Positions 8,637-16,920 of a stretch of DNA of 64,000 nucleotides are shown here, one piece after another. The stretch spans positions 1 through 64,000 of the forward strand of contig CAZIUC010000013.1 in assembly GCA_964542455.1 (NCBI GenBank), read 5' to 3'. The position numbers and the translations under genes are program-made. The stretch is from PFJX01 sp964542455. Lineage in GTDB: Bacteria > Pseudomonadota > Gammaproteobacteria > Burkholderiales > Thiobacillaceae. The notes below the pieces were generated by a model. That model had not been told where the DNA came from, ran no database searches, and was given only the letters and a program-made list of their open reading frames with translations. Position 1 is the first letter of the stretch; each line of letters begins with the position of its first letter.

Positions 8637-9323
8637 TTATCTGGCTTGCTGGGGCACCGGGAACGGGATCATGGGAATCGGCTGCATGCCATAAGGCGCG
8701 CTGAGCAGGGGGGCCATCGTCGGACCATATGACTGCGGGTTGGCCATACCGCCCAGCCAGCCACCATACCAGTTGGGATTGACCGGAGCCGTGGCCATGT
8801 TCACCACACGCGGGTCCAGCGGCGCGGAGGCCCAGCGCAGATAGACGTTGGGGTTCAGCGCATTGGCGGCCAGGGCCAGCAGTTTCGGGTCGAGCGGCGC
8901 CATCGCCCAGCGTATCAACTTGTTGGGATCGACCACCACGGTCTGTGTGGCGGCGAGGAATTGCGGGTCCATCAACGCGGTGGTCCAGGCCGCCATGACA
9001 GCCGGATCCATCGCTTTGGCGAAGTTGCTGTAGGCGCGCGGGTCCATCATGGTGGCGGTGGACTGCAGATAGAGATTGGGCTCCATCATGGCCTTGACGG
9101 CATCGAGCAGGAATTGCGGCTCGGACACCACGGAGAGCGCGGCCAGAAATTTCTTCGGGTCGGCCAGCATGTCGCCATTGCGGGTGAAGTCGGCCAGATA
9201 GGCAATCCACTCCTGGGTGCCGCTGGGCATGGCGGCTTGCGCCGGAGCGGGTGCATCGGCGGCGAAACAGCCCGCGCTGAATGCCGTCACTACGACGGCG
9301 AGGGATAGGCGGTGAGCTTTCAT
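8637..9323 (-). CDS. Exported DP/NP-repeat protein (paralogue 2)
   Basis: 228 residues. A signal peptide or lipoprotein-like leader ends around SAGCFAA (residues 16-22). The rest is about 12 units of 12-13 residues beginning DP, EP or NP, such as DPKKFLAALSVVS, DPNKLIRWAMAPL and NPNWYGGWLGGMA, ending in a proline-rich tail. The last units (NPNWYGGW, NPQSYGPTM) match the C-terminal units of the 4035-4808 protein (NPNMYGNWM, NPNTYGPM). Each unit probably forms a short DP-capped helix. The start at 9323 has a good AGGAGA. It is monocistronic and convergent with the BI-1 gene. Function is unknown. Confidence 0.85.
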   Translation of the reverse strand: MKAHRLSLAVVVTAFSAGCFAADAPAPAQAAMPSGTQEWIAYLADFTRNGDMLADPKKFLAALSVVSEPQFLLDAVKAMMEPNLYLQSTATMMDPRAYSNFAKAMDPAVMAAWTTALMDPQFLAATQTVVVDPNKLIRWAMAPLDPKLLALAANALNPNVYLRWASAPLDPRVVNMATAPVNPNWYGGWLGGMANPQSYGPTMAPLLSAPYGMQPIPMIPFPVPQQAR

Positions 9324-9408
9324 TCTGTCTCCTGTTATCCGAAAAACTTAATATTAACAATTGCTTATGCACCAGCAACGGCACAGGCGGGGCGATTGTG
9401 CCGGGAAT

Positions 9409-9870
9409 TCAGGGCCAAGTGTCGGAAAAACGTTGCATGAGGAAAGCCAGCGCCGCTTCCAGATTGGCGCTGGCGGCCGCGCTCAAGTCATCGCCCAACT
9501 CGAACGCCTCGCCACGAATCGCCAGCACGAAGGCCGGCGGCGGTTCGCCGAACAGTTTTTCGTAAGCGTACAGCACCGCGCCGGGTGACAGTTCATGGCT
9601 GCTGTAGCTGGCATCGGCAACCGCCTCGACGGGGTTGAACGTGAAGGGGGCGGGGGCTTCCAGACTGGCATCGACGAACACCACCTGTCCGCGTCCCCGC
9701 AAATCCAGGGCGTATTCCACCTGGAGTTGAAAATCGGTGAGCAACTCCACGTCGGGAAGGCGGAGTGTTTCCAGGCGCTCGATCAGCAGCGGCCCGAGCG
9801 CGTCGTCACCCCGGCTGGGGTTGCCGATGCCGATGATAAGTCGCGCCGGCAACCCACCGGCTTCGTTCAT
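9409..9870 (-). CDS. hoxW: Hydrogenase maturation protease
   Basis: 153-residue endopeptidase of the HyaD/HybD/HoxW family. It removes the C-terminal extension of the NiFe-hydrogenase large subunit after nickel insertion. The N-terminal signature is IGIGNPSRGDDALGP, with the nickel-sensing acid in GDD. The second acidic site is in TDFQLQVEYALDL and the His is in SSHELSPG. It starts 10 bp after the hoxH stop on the same strand and so is probably co-transcribed with it, and HoxH is its likely substrate. Confidence 0.92.
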   Translation of the reverse strand: MNEAGGLPARLIIGIGNPSRGDDALGPLLIERLETLRLPDVELLTDFQLQVEYALDLRGRGQVVFVDASLEAPAPFTFNPVEAVADASYSSHELSPGAVLYAYEKLFGEPPPAFVLAIRGEAFELGDDLSAAASANLEAALAFLMQRFSDTWP

Positions 9871-9880
9871 CTGATCAGCC

Positions 9881-11368
9881 CTACGAAGCCGGCTGGAAGC
9901 CGGCGCTACAAGTTCCGCGCGTCATCCTGTCGATCTCGCGCCCTTCCGCATCCAGCAACTCCACTTGCAGCGGCATCTTGCCCAGGGCATGGGTGGCGCA
10001 GGAAAGGCAGGGGTCGAAGGCGCGGATGGCGACTTCGATGTGGTTGAGCAGGCCTTCGGTCAGCTTGCGCCCGTCCAGATACTGGCGCGCTACCTGGCGC
10101 ACGGCTTCGTTCATGGCCTGGTTGTTGTGGGTGGTGGAGACGATCAGGTTGGCGCGGATCACCTGATCGTTTTCATCGACTCGGTAATGGTGGATCAGAG
10201 TGCCGCGCGGCGCCTCGATCATGCCGATGCCGCGTTCCTGGCGTTCGCCCTTGACCACCAGTTCGTCGCCTTGCAGGTCGGCGTCGTGCAGCAACTCCTT
10301 GATCGCCTCGGCGGCATGAAGCATTTCGATCATGCGCGCCCAGTGATAGGCCAGGGTCGCGCCGGTCGCGCCGCCGCCGTCGAAGGCCATGAATTCCTGG
10401 CGCTCGCGCTCGGCCAGCGGCGTGGGAATGAAATCGCATTGCGTCACGCGGGTGAGCGGACCGACCCGATACCAGCCGTGTTCCGCCCCCAGTTCGCGCA
10501 GGAAGGGGAATTTCATATAGGACCAGGGCTTCACCTCTTCCAGGATGTGTTCCCAGTAGTGGTTGTAATCGAGGTGGTCGAACAGCGACTTGCCATCCAT
10601 GTCGCGCGCGCGCAGGCCGCCGTGGTAGAGGTCCATCGCCCCGTCGGCGCGGATCAGGTTCAGGGTATGGGCGCGGAAACGGCCGAAGGCGTTGTACTGC
10701 TCCAGGTTCTGCTCGAACAGATGGCGCGCCATATGCACCGCGTCGCGGCTCCAGCCGATGATCTGGTAGATATCCTTCAACAACTCGTCACGCTCGACCA
10801 GGCTCAGGTTCTTGTTCACTCCACCCGGCACCGAACCGGTGCCATGAATCCGCTTGCCGGCGGTGTGGCGGATGACTTCCTGGCCGTATTTGCGTAGCAG
10901 CACGCCCTGGCGCGCCACTTCCGGATAGGCGGCGGCGACGCCGACGATATTGCGTTTGGCCGCCTCGGAGTCGAAGCCGAACAGCAGATCGGGCGAGGAC
11001 AGGTGGAAGAAGTGCAACGCGTGCGATTGCAGGATCTGGCCGTAATGCATCAGCCGGCGCAGCTTGTCGGCGGTGGGCGTGAGCTTGTGCGCGCCGACGA
11101 TCTGATCGAGCGCCTTGGACGCCGCCAGATGATGCGACACCGGGCAGATGCCGCACAGGCGCTGCACCATCACCGGCACTTCCCAATAGGGACGGCCCTG
11201 GATGAATTTCTCGAAGCCGCGGAATTCGACGATATGCAGGCGCACCTGCTGGACGTGATCGTCTTCGTCCAGCAACAAGGTGACCTTGCCATGGCCCTCC
11301 ACGCGCGAAATCGGGTCGATGGCGACGCGGCGCAGGCCCTCCGGGTGGGCGGCGGTTTCCAGATTCAT
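9881..11368 (-). CDS. hoxH: NAD-reducing type NiFe hydrogenase large subunit
   Basis: 495 residues. It is the catalytic subunit that binds the NiFe centre. The N-terminal L1 motif is RLCGICPVSHH and the C-terminal L2 motif is DPCLSCATH; the four Ni-ligating Cys are present. The overall sequence (GRPYWEVPVMVQRLCGIC, DGGGATGAT) fits group 3d HoxH. Processing by HoxW is expected just after the L2 His. The last 11 residues (GTCSAGFQPAS) are encoded by a REP palindrome and lie in the part that should be removed. The ATG at 11368 has AGGAG upstream; the frame stays open to 11443. hoxE, F, U and Y are absent: the divergent lepA starts about 150 bp away. Confidence 0.93.
   Translation of the reverse strand: MNLETAAHPEGLRRVAIDPISRVEGHGKVTLLLDEDDHVQQVRLHIVEFRGFEKFIQGRPYWEVPVMVQRLCGICPVSHHLAASKALDQIVGAHKLTPTADKLRRLMHYGQILQSHALHFFHLSSPDLLFGFDSEAAKRNIVGVAAAYPEVARQGVLLRKYGQEVIRHTAGKRIHGTGSVPGGVNKNLSLVERDELLKDIYQIIGWSRDAVHMARHLFEQNLEQYNAFGRFRAHTLNLIRADGAMDLYHGGLRARDMDGKSLFDHLDYNHYWEHILEEVKPWSYMKFPFLRELGAEHGWYRVGPLTRVTQCDFIPTPLAERERQEFMAFDGGGATGATLAYHWARMIEMLHAAEAIKELLHDADLQGDELVVKGERQERGIGMIEAPRGTLIHHYRVDENDQVIRANLIVSTTHNNQAMNEAVRQVARQYLDGRKLTEGLLNHIEVAIRAFDPCLSCATHALGKMPLQVELLDAEGREIDRMTRGTCSAGFQPAS
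9885..9910. repeat. REP family 1 half-palindrome inside the hoxH 3' end
   Basis: GAAGCCGGCTGGAAGCCGGC plus GCTACA. It is read as the C-terminal codons of hoxH and precedes the TAG stop at 9881-9883. Confidence 0.85.
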
Positions 11369-11491
11369 GAGGCACTCCTGTACGCAGTTGCCGTAAGCCT
11401 GCACCAACTCGGGCGCGGGCGCCACCTTGCCACTCGACGGCAACGAAGTACGTTGATCTTTCAGGTAAAATCCGCGCCCATTCTTTGTTGG

Positions 11492-11511
11492 GAGGCACCT
11501 AGGCGTGCCTC
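11492..11511 (+). promoter_or_regulatory. Hairpin overlapping the lepA ribosome-binding site
   Basis: GAGGCAC-CTAGGC-GTGCCTC is a perfect 7-bp stem. It includes most of the only strong Shine-Dalgarno (GGGAGG, 11490-11495), which is about 25 nt from the ATG at 11521. When folded it would either mask the site or bring it closer to the start codon. Confidence 0.5.
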
Positions 11512-11520
11512 AATTTGTTC

Positions 11521-13323
11521 ATGCGCGACATCCGCAACATCCGCAATTTCTCCATCATCGCCCACATCGACCACGGCAAATCCACACTCGCCGACCGCAT
11601 CATCCATAACTGTGGCGGTCTCGCCGACCGCGAGATGGAGGCGCAAGTCCTGGATTCGATGGACCTGGAGCGCGAGCGCGGCATCACCATCAAGGCGCAG
11701 ACCGCCGCCCTGCTCTACAAGGCGAAGGATGGCCAGGAATACCAGCTCAACCTGATCGACACCCCCGGCCACGTCGATTTCTCTTATGAGGTTTCCCGTT
11801 CGCTGTCCGCCTGCGAAGGCGCGCTGCTGGTGGTGGACGCCTCCCAGGGGGTGGAAGCGCAGACCGTGGCGAACTGCTACACCGCAACCGAACTGGGCGT
11901 GGAAGTGTTCCCGGTATTGAACAAGATCGACCTGCCCTCCGCCGAGCCGGAACGGGTGATCCAGGAAATCGAGGACATCGTCGGCATCCCCGCCGACCAC
12001 GCCGTGCACTGCTCGGCCAAGTCGGGCCTCGGCATCGTCGATGTGCTGGAAGCCGTCGTCAAATACATCCCGCCTCCCACCGGCGACGAATCCGCGCCGT
12101 TGAAGGCGCTGATCATCGACTCCTGGTTCGACAACTACGTCGGCGTGGTGATGTTGGTGCGGGTCGTGGACGGTGTGCTGAAATTGAAGGACAAGATTCG
12201 CCTGATGGCCGCCGGGGTCGATTACCTGGCCGAGAGCGTCGGCGTGTTCACGCCCAAGGCGCTGTCCCGGCCCCAGCTATACGCCGGAGAGGTGGGCTTC
12301 ATCACCGCCGGCATCAAGGATCTGAAGCACGCCAAGGTGGGGGACACCGTCACCCTGGCGACCCATCCCGCCGCGGCCGCCCTGCCCGGCTTCAAGGAGA
12401 TCAAGCCGCAGGTGTTCGCCGGCCTGTATCCGGTGGAATCGCACGAATACGACAGCCTGCGCGATGCGTTGACCAAACTGCAGTTGAACGATGCCGCCCT
12501 GCGCTTCGAGCCGGAAACCTCGCAGGCACTGGGCTTCGGCTTCCGCTGCGGCTTTCTCGGCCTGCTGCACATGGACATCGTGCAGGAACGGCTGGAACGC
12601 GAGTACGACCAGAGCCTGATCACCACCGCGCCGTCGGTGGAGTACCAGGTGATCATGAAGGACGGCACCCAACTCGAAGTGGAAAACCCCTCGCGCCTGC
12701 CCGACCTGTCCAAGATCGAGGAAATCCGCGAACCCATCATCACCGCCACCATCCTGGTGCCCGAGGCATATCTGGGCAACGTCATGACTCTGTGCAACCT
12801 GAAACGCGGAGCCCAGGTGGACATGAAATACCTGGGCCGCCAGGTCATGGTCAAGTACGACATCCCGCTCAGCGAGGTGGTGCTCGACTTCTTCGACCGC
12901 CTGAAATCGACCACACGCGGCTATGCCTCGCTGGATTACGAATTCAAGGAATTCCGCGCCGATGACCTGATCAAACTGGACGTGCTGGTCAACTCCGAGA
13001 AGGTCGATGCCCTCGCCCTGATCGTGCACCGTTCAACCTCGCAATATCGCGGCCGCGAACTGGTCTCGAAAATGCGTGAACTGATCCCGCGCCAGATGTT
13101 CGACGTCGCCATCCAGGCCGCCATCGGTGCCCACATCATCGCCCGCGAAACCGTGAAAGCCTTACGCAAGAATGTGCTGGCCAAGTGTTATGGCGGCGAC
13201 ATCTCGCGCAAGAAGAAACTGCTGGAAAAGCAGAAGGAAGGCAAGAAGCGGATGAAACAAGTGGGAAACGTCGAGATCCCGCAGGAAGCTTTCCTGGCCA
13301 TCCTGCAAGTTGGAGAAAAATAA
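11521..13323 (+). CDS. lepA: Elongation factor 4 (LepA), ribosomal GTPase
   Basis: 600 residues, full length for EF-4, which binds ribosomes and back-translocates or remobilises stalled complexes. The G1 motif AHIDHGKST lies near residue 16, followed by RERGITIKAQ (G2), DTPGHVDF (G3) and NKIDLP (G4). The EF-4-specific C-terminal domain ends with RKKKLLEKQKEGKKRMK. The frame also allows a TTG start at 11515; the ATG is preferred. It is the first gene of the lepA-lepB-DUF4845-rnc-era-recO-pdxJ cluster, the standard betaproteobacterial order. Confidence 0.97.
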   Translation: MRDIRNIRNFSIIAHIDHGKSTLADRIIHNCGGLADREMEAQVLDSMDLERERGITIKAQTAALLYKAKDGQEYQLNLIDTPGHVDFSYEVSRSLSACEGALLVVDASQGVEAQTVANCYTATELGVEVFPVLNKIDLPSAEPERVIQEIEDIVGIPADHAVHCSAKSGLGIVDVLEAVVKYIPPPTGDESAPLKALIIDSWFDNYVGVVMLVRVVDGVLKLKDKIRLMAAGVDYLAESVGVFTPKALSRPQLYAGEVGFITAGIKDLKHAKVGDTVTLATHPAAAALPGFKEIKPQVFAGLYPVESHEYDSLRDALTKLQLNDAALRFEPETSQALGFGFRCGFLGLLHMDIVQERLEREYDQSLITTAPSVEYQVIMKDGTQLEVENPSRLPDLSKIEEIREPIITATILVPEAYLGNVMTLCNLKRGAQVDMKYLGRQVMVKYDIPLSEVVLDFFDRLKSTTRGYASLDYEFKEFRADDLIKLDVLVNSEKVDALALIVHRSTSQYRGRELVSKMRELIPRQMFDVAIQAAIGAHIIARETVKALRKNVLAKCYGGDISRKKKLLEKQKEGKKRMKQVGNVEIPQEAFLAILQVGEK

Positions 13324-14160
13324 GTGAACTTTGCCCTGATTCTGTTCCTCGCCCTGGTCATCACCGGGATCATCTGGCTGCTCGACCGGCTGTTTCTCGC
13401 CAAGAGCCGCGCGGCCGAGGCGAAACTTCCGCTTCTGGTCGATTACTCGAAGAGCTTCTTTCCAGTCATCCTGATCGTGTTCCTGCTGCGCTCGTTTCTG
13501 GTGGAGCCGTTCAAGATTCCTTCCGGGTCGATGTTGCCGACGCTGCTGATCGGCGATTTCATCCTGGTCAACAAATTCCAATACGGCATTCGTCTGCCGG
13601 TGATCAACAAGAAGGTCGTGCAACTGGGCAACCCTAAGCCGGGTGATGTGATGGTGTTCCGCTACCCCAACGACCCCTCGCTGGATTACATCAAGCGAGT
13701 GGTGGGCACGCCGGGTGATGTCGTGGAGTACCGCGAGAAGCACCTGATCATCAACGGCAAGCCGATCGACATGCACCTGAGCGGCAAGTACGAATACACC
13801 GCCAGCGGCTTCAACATCGTCCAGGGCGATACCTGGCGCGAACAACTGGGCGAACACAACCACATCGCCATGACCCAGCGCGACATGCCGCCGGTGGTGG
13901 TGCATCAGGTCGAGGGTGATTTCCCGTATCGCGGCAATTGCAGCTACAACGAGACCGGCTTCAAGTGCGTGGTGCCGGAGGGCCATTACTTCATGCTTGG
14001 CGACAACCGCGACGCCTCCAACGATTCACGCTACTGGGGCTTCGTGCCGGACGCGAACATTGTCGGTCGCGCTTTTTTCATCTGGTGGAACTTTGACGAT
14101 TTCCTTAATTCCTTGAAGTCGTTTTCGGCCCCGCAACGCATCGGCCACAGTCTCGAGTGA
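13324..14160 (+). CDS. lepB: Signal peptidase I
   Basis: 278 residues. It cleaves signal peptides of exported proteins at the inner membrane. There are two N-terminal membrane segments (about residues 3-25 and 45-62). The catalytic Ser lies in IPSGSMLPTL near residue 70, the Lys in YIKRVVGTPGD near 125, and the C-terminal box is GDNRDASNDSRYWG. The start is GTG, immediately after the lepA stop, with the ribosome-binding site (GGAG) inside the lepA end. It is translationally linked to lepA. Confidence 0.97.
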   Translation: MNFALILFLALVITGIIWLLDRLFLAKSRAAEAKLPLLVDYSKSFFPVILIVFLLRSFLVEPFKIPSGSMLPTLLIGDFILVNKFQYGIRLPVINKKVVQLGNPKPGDVMVFRYPNDPSLDYIKRVVGTPGDVVEYREKHLIINGKPIDMHLSGKYEYTASGFNIVQGDTWREQLGEHNHIAMTQRDMPPVVVHQVEGDFPYRGNCSYNETGFKCVVPEGHYFMLGDNRDASNDSRYWGFVPDANIVGRAFFIWWNFDDFLNSLKSFSAPQRIGHSLE

Positions 14161-14167
14161 GAACAAT

Positions 14168-14542
14168 ATGAAACGGCAATCCGGCGCCACTTTGGGTGGC
14201 CTGATTATTTTCATGATGCTGTTGAGCCTGGCGGCCTATAGCGCCTTTCGCATCGTGCCCGCCTATATGGATTACTGGCTGGTGGGCAGGGCGCTGGACA
14301 AGCTGGTGGCGCTGCCCAGCATCCAGAGCAGAAGCGACGAAGACATCCGCGCGGAGTTTGCCAAGCAATTGAGTTTCAACAACGTCACTCTGGCCAAACG
14401 CTCCGACCTGCTTATCGAACGTATTCCCGACGGCATGCGACTGTCCGCCAACTTCTCGGCGAAGAGTCCATTTCTGGGATCGGTGAATCTATGCATGGAT
14501 TTCCAGGCCGAGGCCAGTTCCGGCCATGTGGCCGGCAACTGA
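14168..14542 (+). CDS. DUF4845 membrane protein
   Basis: 124 residues with one N-terminal membrane helix (LIIFMMLLSLAAYSAFRIV) and a short periplasmic domain. DUF4845 proteins sit between lepB and rnc in many beta- and gammaproteobacteria. Their function is unknown; the constant position suggests a role linked to secretion or envelope assembly. It starts 7 bp after lepB. Confidence 0.9.
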   Translation: MKRQSGATLGGLIIFMMLLSLAAYSAFRIVPAYMDYWLVGRALDKLVALPSIQSRSDEDIRAEFAKQLSFNNVTLAKRSDLLIERIPDGMRLSANFSAKSPFLGSVNLCMDFQAEASSGHVAGN

Positions 14543-14569
14543 TCCAGCGTCCGAATCAGCCCGCCTTTC

Positions 14570-15295
14570 ATGACTGCCGCCCGCAAGCCTCTGGAAATGC
14601 AACTGGGCCATACCTGGCACGGACGCAACCTGTTGACGCAGGCACTGACTCATCGCAGCCATGGCGCCACCAACAACGAGCGCCTGGAGTACCTCGGCGA
14701 CGGAGTGCTCAACTGCGTGGTGGGGCTGATGCTCTACCAACGTTTTCCCGACCTGCCGGAAGGCCGCTTGTCGCGCTTGCGCGCCAATCTGGTCAATCAG
14801 GAGTCACTCCACGAAATCGCGCGCGATCTCGACCTGGGAAGCCATCTCCGATTGGGTGAGGGCGAACTGAAAAGCGGCGGCGCCAGCCGTCCCTCCATCC
14901 TCGCCGATGCGTTGGAATCTTTATTCGGCGCCGCCTTTCTCGATGGCGGTTTCGAAACCGCGCGGGCCATGATCGAGCGGCTGTTCAACGAACGGATCAA
15001 CGCGATCAATCCCGCCGTGCAGGGCAAGGATGCCAAGACCCGCCTGCAGGAATGGCTGCAATCGCGGCGTCACGGCCTGCCCCGCTATACCTTGACCGAT
15101 ACCAGCGGCCAGGCCCACGCCCAGACTTTCCATGTGGAATGCCAGATCGCGGCGTTGAACATCAACACGACGGGCCAGGGCTGCAACCGCAAGACGGCGG
15201 AACAGGTGGCGGCGGAGGCCGCGCTGGCGCAACTGGAAGGAAAAAAGACCATCGTCAGGAACACCTCCTCCATCAACAAGGCGCGACCCGCATGA
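14570..15295 (+). CDS. rnc: Ribonuclease III
   Basis: 241 residues. It is a double-strand-specific endoribonuclease that processes rRNA precursors and mRNAs. The signature NERLEYLGDGVLN (residues about 37-49) carries the catalytic acids; Gly replaces the more usual Ala or Ser before VLN. The second acidic site is in ADALESLFGAAFLDGG. A dsRNA-binding domain fills residues about 153-225. The C-terminal tail IVRNTSSINKARPA is a little longer than in E. coli. Its stop overlaps the era start (ATGA). Confidence 0.96.
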   Translation: MTAARKPLEMQLGHTWHGRNLLTQALTHRSHGATNNERLEYLGDGVLNCVVGLMLYQRFPDLPEGRLSRLRANLVNQESLHEIARDLDLGSHLRLGEGELKSGGASRPSILADALESLFGAAFLDGGFETARAMIERLFNERINAINPAVQGKDAKTRLQEWLQSRRHGLPRYTLTDTSGQAHAQTFHVECQIAALNINTTGQGCNRKTAEQVAAEAALAQLEGKKTIVRNTSSINKARPA

Positions 15296-16179
15296 GCACA
15301 CCGTTCCGCACCGGCGTCATCGCCATCATCGGTCGCCCCAATGTCGGCAAGTCCACCCTGGTCAACGCCCTGGTCGGCGCCAAGGTCAGTATCGTCTCCA
15401 ACAAACCGCAGACCACGCGGCACCGCATTCTCGGCGTGCGCACCGAGGCCGACGCCCAGTTCATCTTCGCCGACACCCCCGGCTTCCAGACCCAGTACAA
15501 GAGCGCGCTCAACACCGCGATGAACCGCTCGGTAACCCAGGCGCTGGCGGAAGTGGACGTGGTGGTCTGGCTGGTGGAAGCGCGCAAGTTCATGCCCGCG
15601 GATCAGCGCATCCTGCCGCTGCTGCCGCGCGACAAGCCGGTGATCCTGGTGGTCAACAAGATCGACACGGTGGCGGACAAGACCACCCTGTTTCCCTATC
15701 TGCAAACGCTGTCGCAGCAGTACAAGTTCGCTGAAATCGTGCCTCTCTCCGCCGAGAAGGCCAAGGACGCCGAGCGCCTGCCGGCCATCGTCAAACCCTA
15801 CCTGCCGGAGGGCGAGCCCTGGTTCGCCGAGGACGACATCACCGACCGCAGTTCCCGCTTCCTCGCCGCCGAGATGGTGCGCGAGAAGGTATTTCGCCTG
15901 ACCGGCGACGAAATCCCCTACGCGGTGGCGGTGACCATCGAGGAATTCAGCGAGGAGCCGAACCTGTTCCGCATCGGCGCCGTCATCTGGGTGGACCGCG
16001 ACGCGCACAAGCCGATCCTGCTCGGGCGCGGCGGCGAACACATCAAGCGGATCGCCACCGAGTCACGCCAGGACATGGAAAAGCTGTTCGACCGCAAAGT
16101 CTTCCTCACCCTCTGGGTGAAGGTAAAAGGCGGCTGGGCCGACGACGCGCGCTTGATCAAACAATTCGGGTATGAGTGA
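15292..16179 (+). CDS. era: GTPase Era
   Basis: 295 residues. Era is an essential GTPase that binds 16S rRNA and helps assemble the 30S subunit. G1 GRPNVGKST lies near residue 15, followed by DTPGFQ (G3) and NKIDTV (G4). The C-terminal KH domain holds GRGGEHIKRIATESR. It overlaps rnc by 4 bp, the usual coupling of the two genes. Confidence 0.97.
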   Translation: MSTPFRTGVIAIIGRPNVGKSTLVNALVGAKVSIVSNKPQTTRHRILGVRTEADAQFIFADTPGFQTQYKSALNTAMNRSVTQALAEVDVVVWLVEARKFMPADQRILPLLPRDKPVILVVNKIDTVADKTTLFPYLQTLSQQYKFAEIVPLSAEKAKDAERLPAIVKPYLPEGEPWFAEDDITDRSSRFLAAEMVREKVFRLTGDEIPYAVAVTIEEFSEEPNLFRIGAVIWVDRDAHKPILLGRGGEHIKRIATESRQDMEKLFDRKVFLTLWVKVKGGWADDARLIKQFGYE

Positions 16180-16185
16180 GCGCAC

Positions 16186-16211
16186 GGTAGGAGGCCCGCT
16201 CGCGGGCCGAA
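16186..16211. repeat. REP family 2 half-palindrome
   Basis: GGTAGGAGGCCCGCTCGCGG followed by GCCGAA. It contains a GGCCCG-CTCG-CGGGCC hairpin and lies directly before the recO start. A full pair of the same family is at 62955-63028. The GGAGG of this repeat is the only Shine-Dalgarno-like stretch before recO. Confidence 0.75.
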
Positions 16212-16215
16212 ACCC

Positions 16216-16920
16216 TTGAGTGAACGCGTCGATGGCGACCCCGCCTTCGTCCTGCACACCCGCCCCTGGCGCGAAACCAGCCTGATCGTCGACATCTTTT
16301 CCCGCCATCACGGCCGCCTCGGTCTGGTGGCGCGTGGCGCGCGGCGCGCCGGCGCGGCGGTGAAGGCGCGCCTGATCCCGTTCCAGCCGCTCACCCTGTC
16401 CTGGTTCGGCAAAAGCCAGTTGCGCACCCTGCACGCGGCGGAATGGCAAGGCGGCGGCCTGATGCTGCGCGGCCATGCCCTGATGTGCGGCTTCTACCTC
16501 AACGAACTGTTGCTGCGCCTGCTGCCGGACGGTGACGCCCACGAAGCCCTGTTCGACCACTACACCCTGGCGCTCGCCGACCTGAATACCCGGCTGGAAG
16601 TGGAACCGGTATTGCGCCGTTTCGAACTCGACCTGCTCTCCGAACTGGGCTACGCGCAATCGCTCGGCCACCTCGCCGCCGGTGGCGCGCTCGACCCCGA
16701 CGCCCACTACGGCTACGAGGTCGGCGAAGGTGTCATTCCGCCCGTTTCGCGCGCTCCCACCTACAGCGGCCGCTCGCTCCTGGCGCTGGCGGCCCGGGAC
16801 TTCAGCCAGCCCGCGACGCTAGCCGAAGGTAAACTGCTCATGCGCACCCTCCTCGCCCATTACCTGGGCGATAAACCGCTCGCCACCCGGCAACTCCTCA
16901 TCGACCTGCAAAAACTATGA
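16216..16920 (+). CDS. recO: DNA repair protein RecO
   Basis: 234 residues. With RecR and RecF it loads RecA at gaps and anneals single strands. The N-terminal OB fold carries FVLHTRPWRETSLIVDIFSRHHGR, and the helical C-terminal domain has LRRFELDLLSELGY. No ATG fits; the TTG at 16216 is the best start, about 22 nt after a GGAGG that lies in a REP palindrome. Expression may therefore be weak or depend on the hairpin. Its stop overlaps the pdxJ ATG. Confidence 0.93.
   Translation: MSERVDGDPAFVLHTRPWRETSLIVDIFSRHHGRLGLVARGARRAGAAVKARLIPFQPLTLSWFGKSQLRTLHAAEWQGGGLMLRGHALMCGFYLNELLLRLLPDGDAHEALFDHYTLALADLNTRLEVEPVLRRFELDLLSELGYAQSLGHLAAGGALDPDAHYGYEVGEGVIPPVSRAPTYSGRSLLALAARDFSQPATLAEGKLLMRTLLAHYLGDKPLATRQLLIDLQKL

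Noticed and set aside
11369..11443. N-terminal extension of HoxH or a HoxY remnant
   Set aside because: The frame is open but the residues do not match HoxH N-termini or any HoxY end I can recognise. The ATG at 11368 has the best ribosome-binding site.
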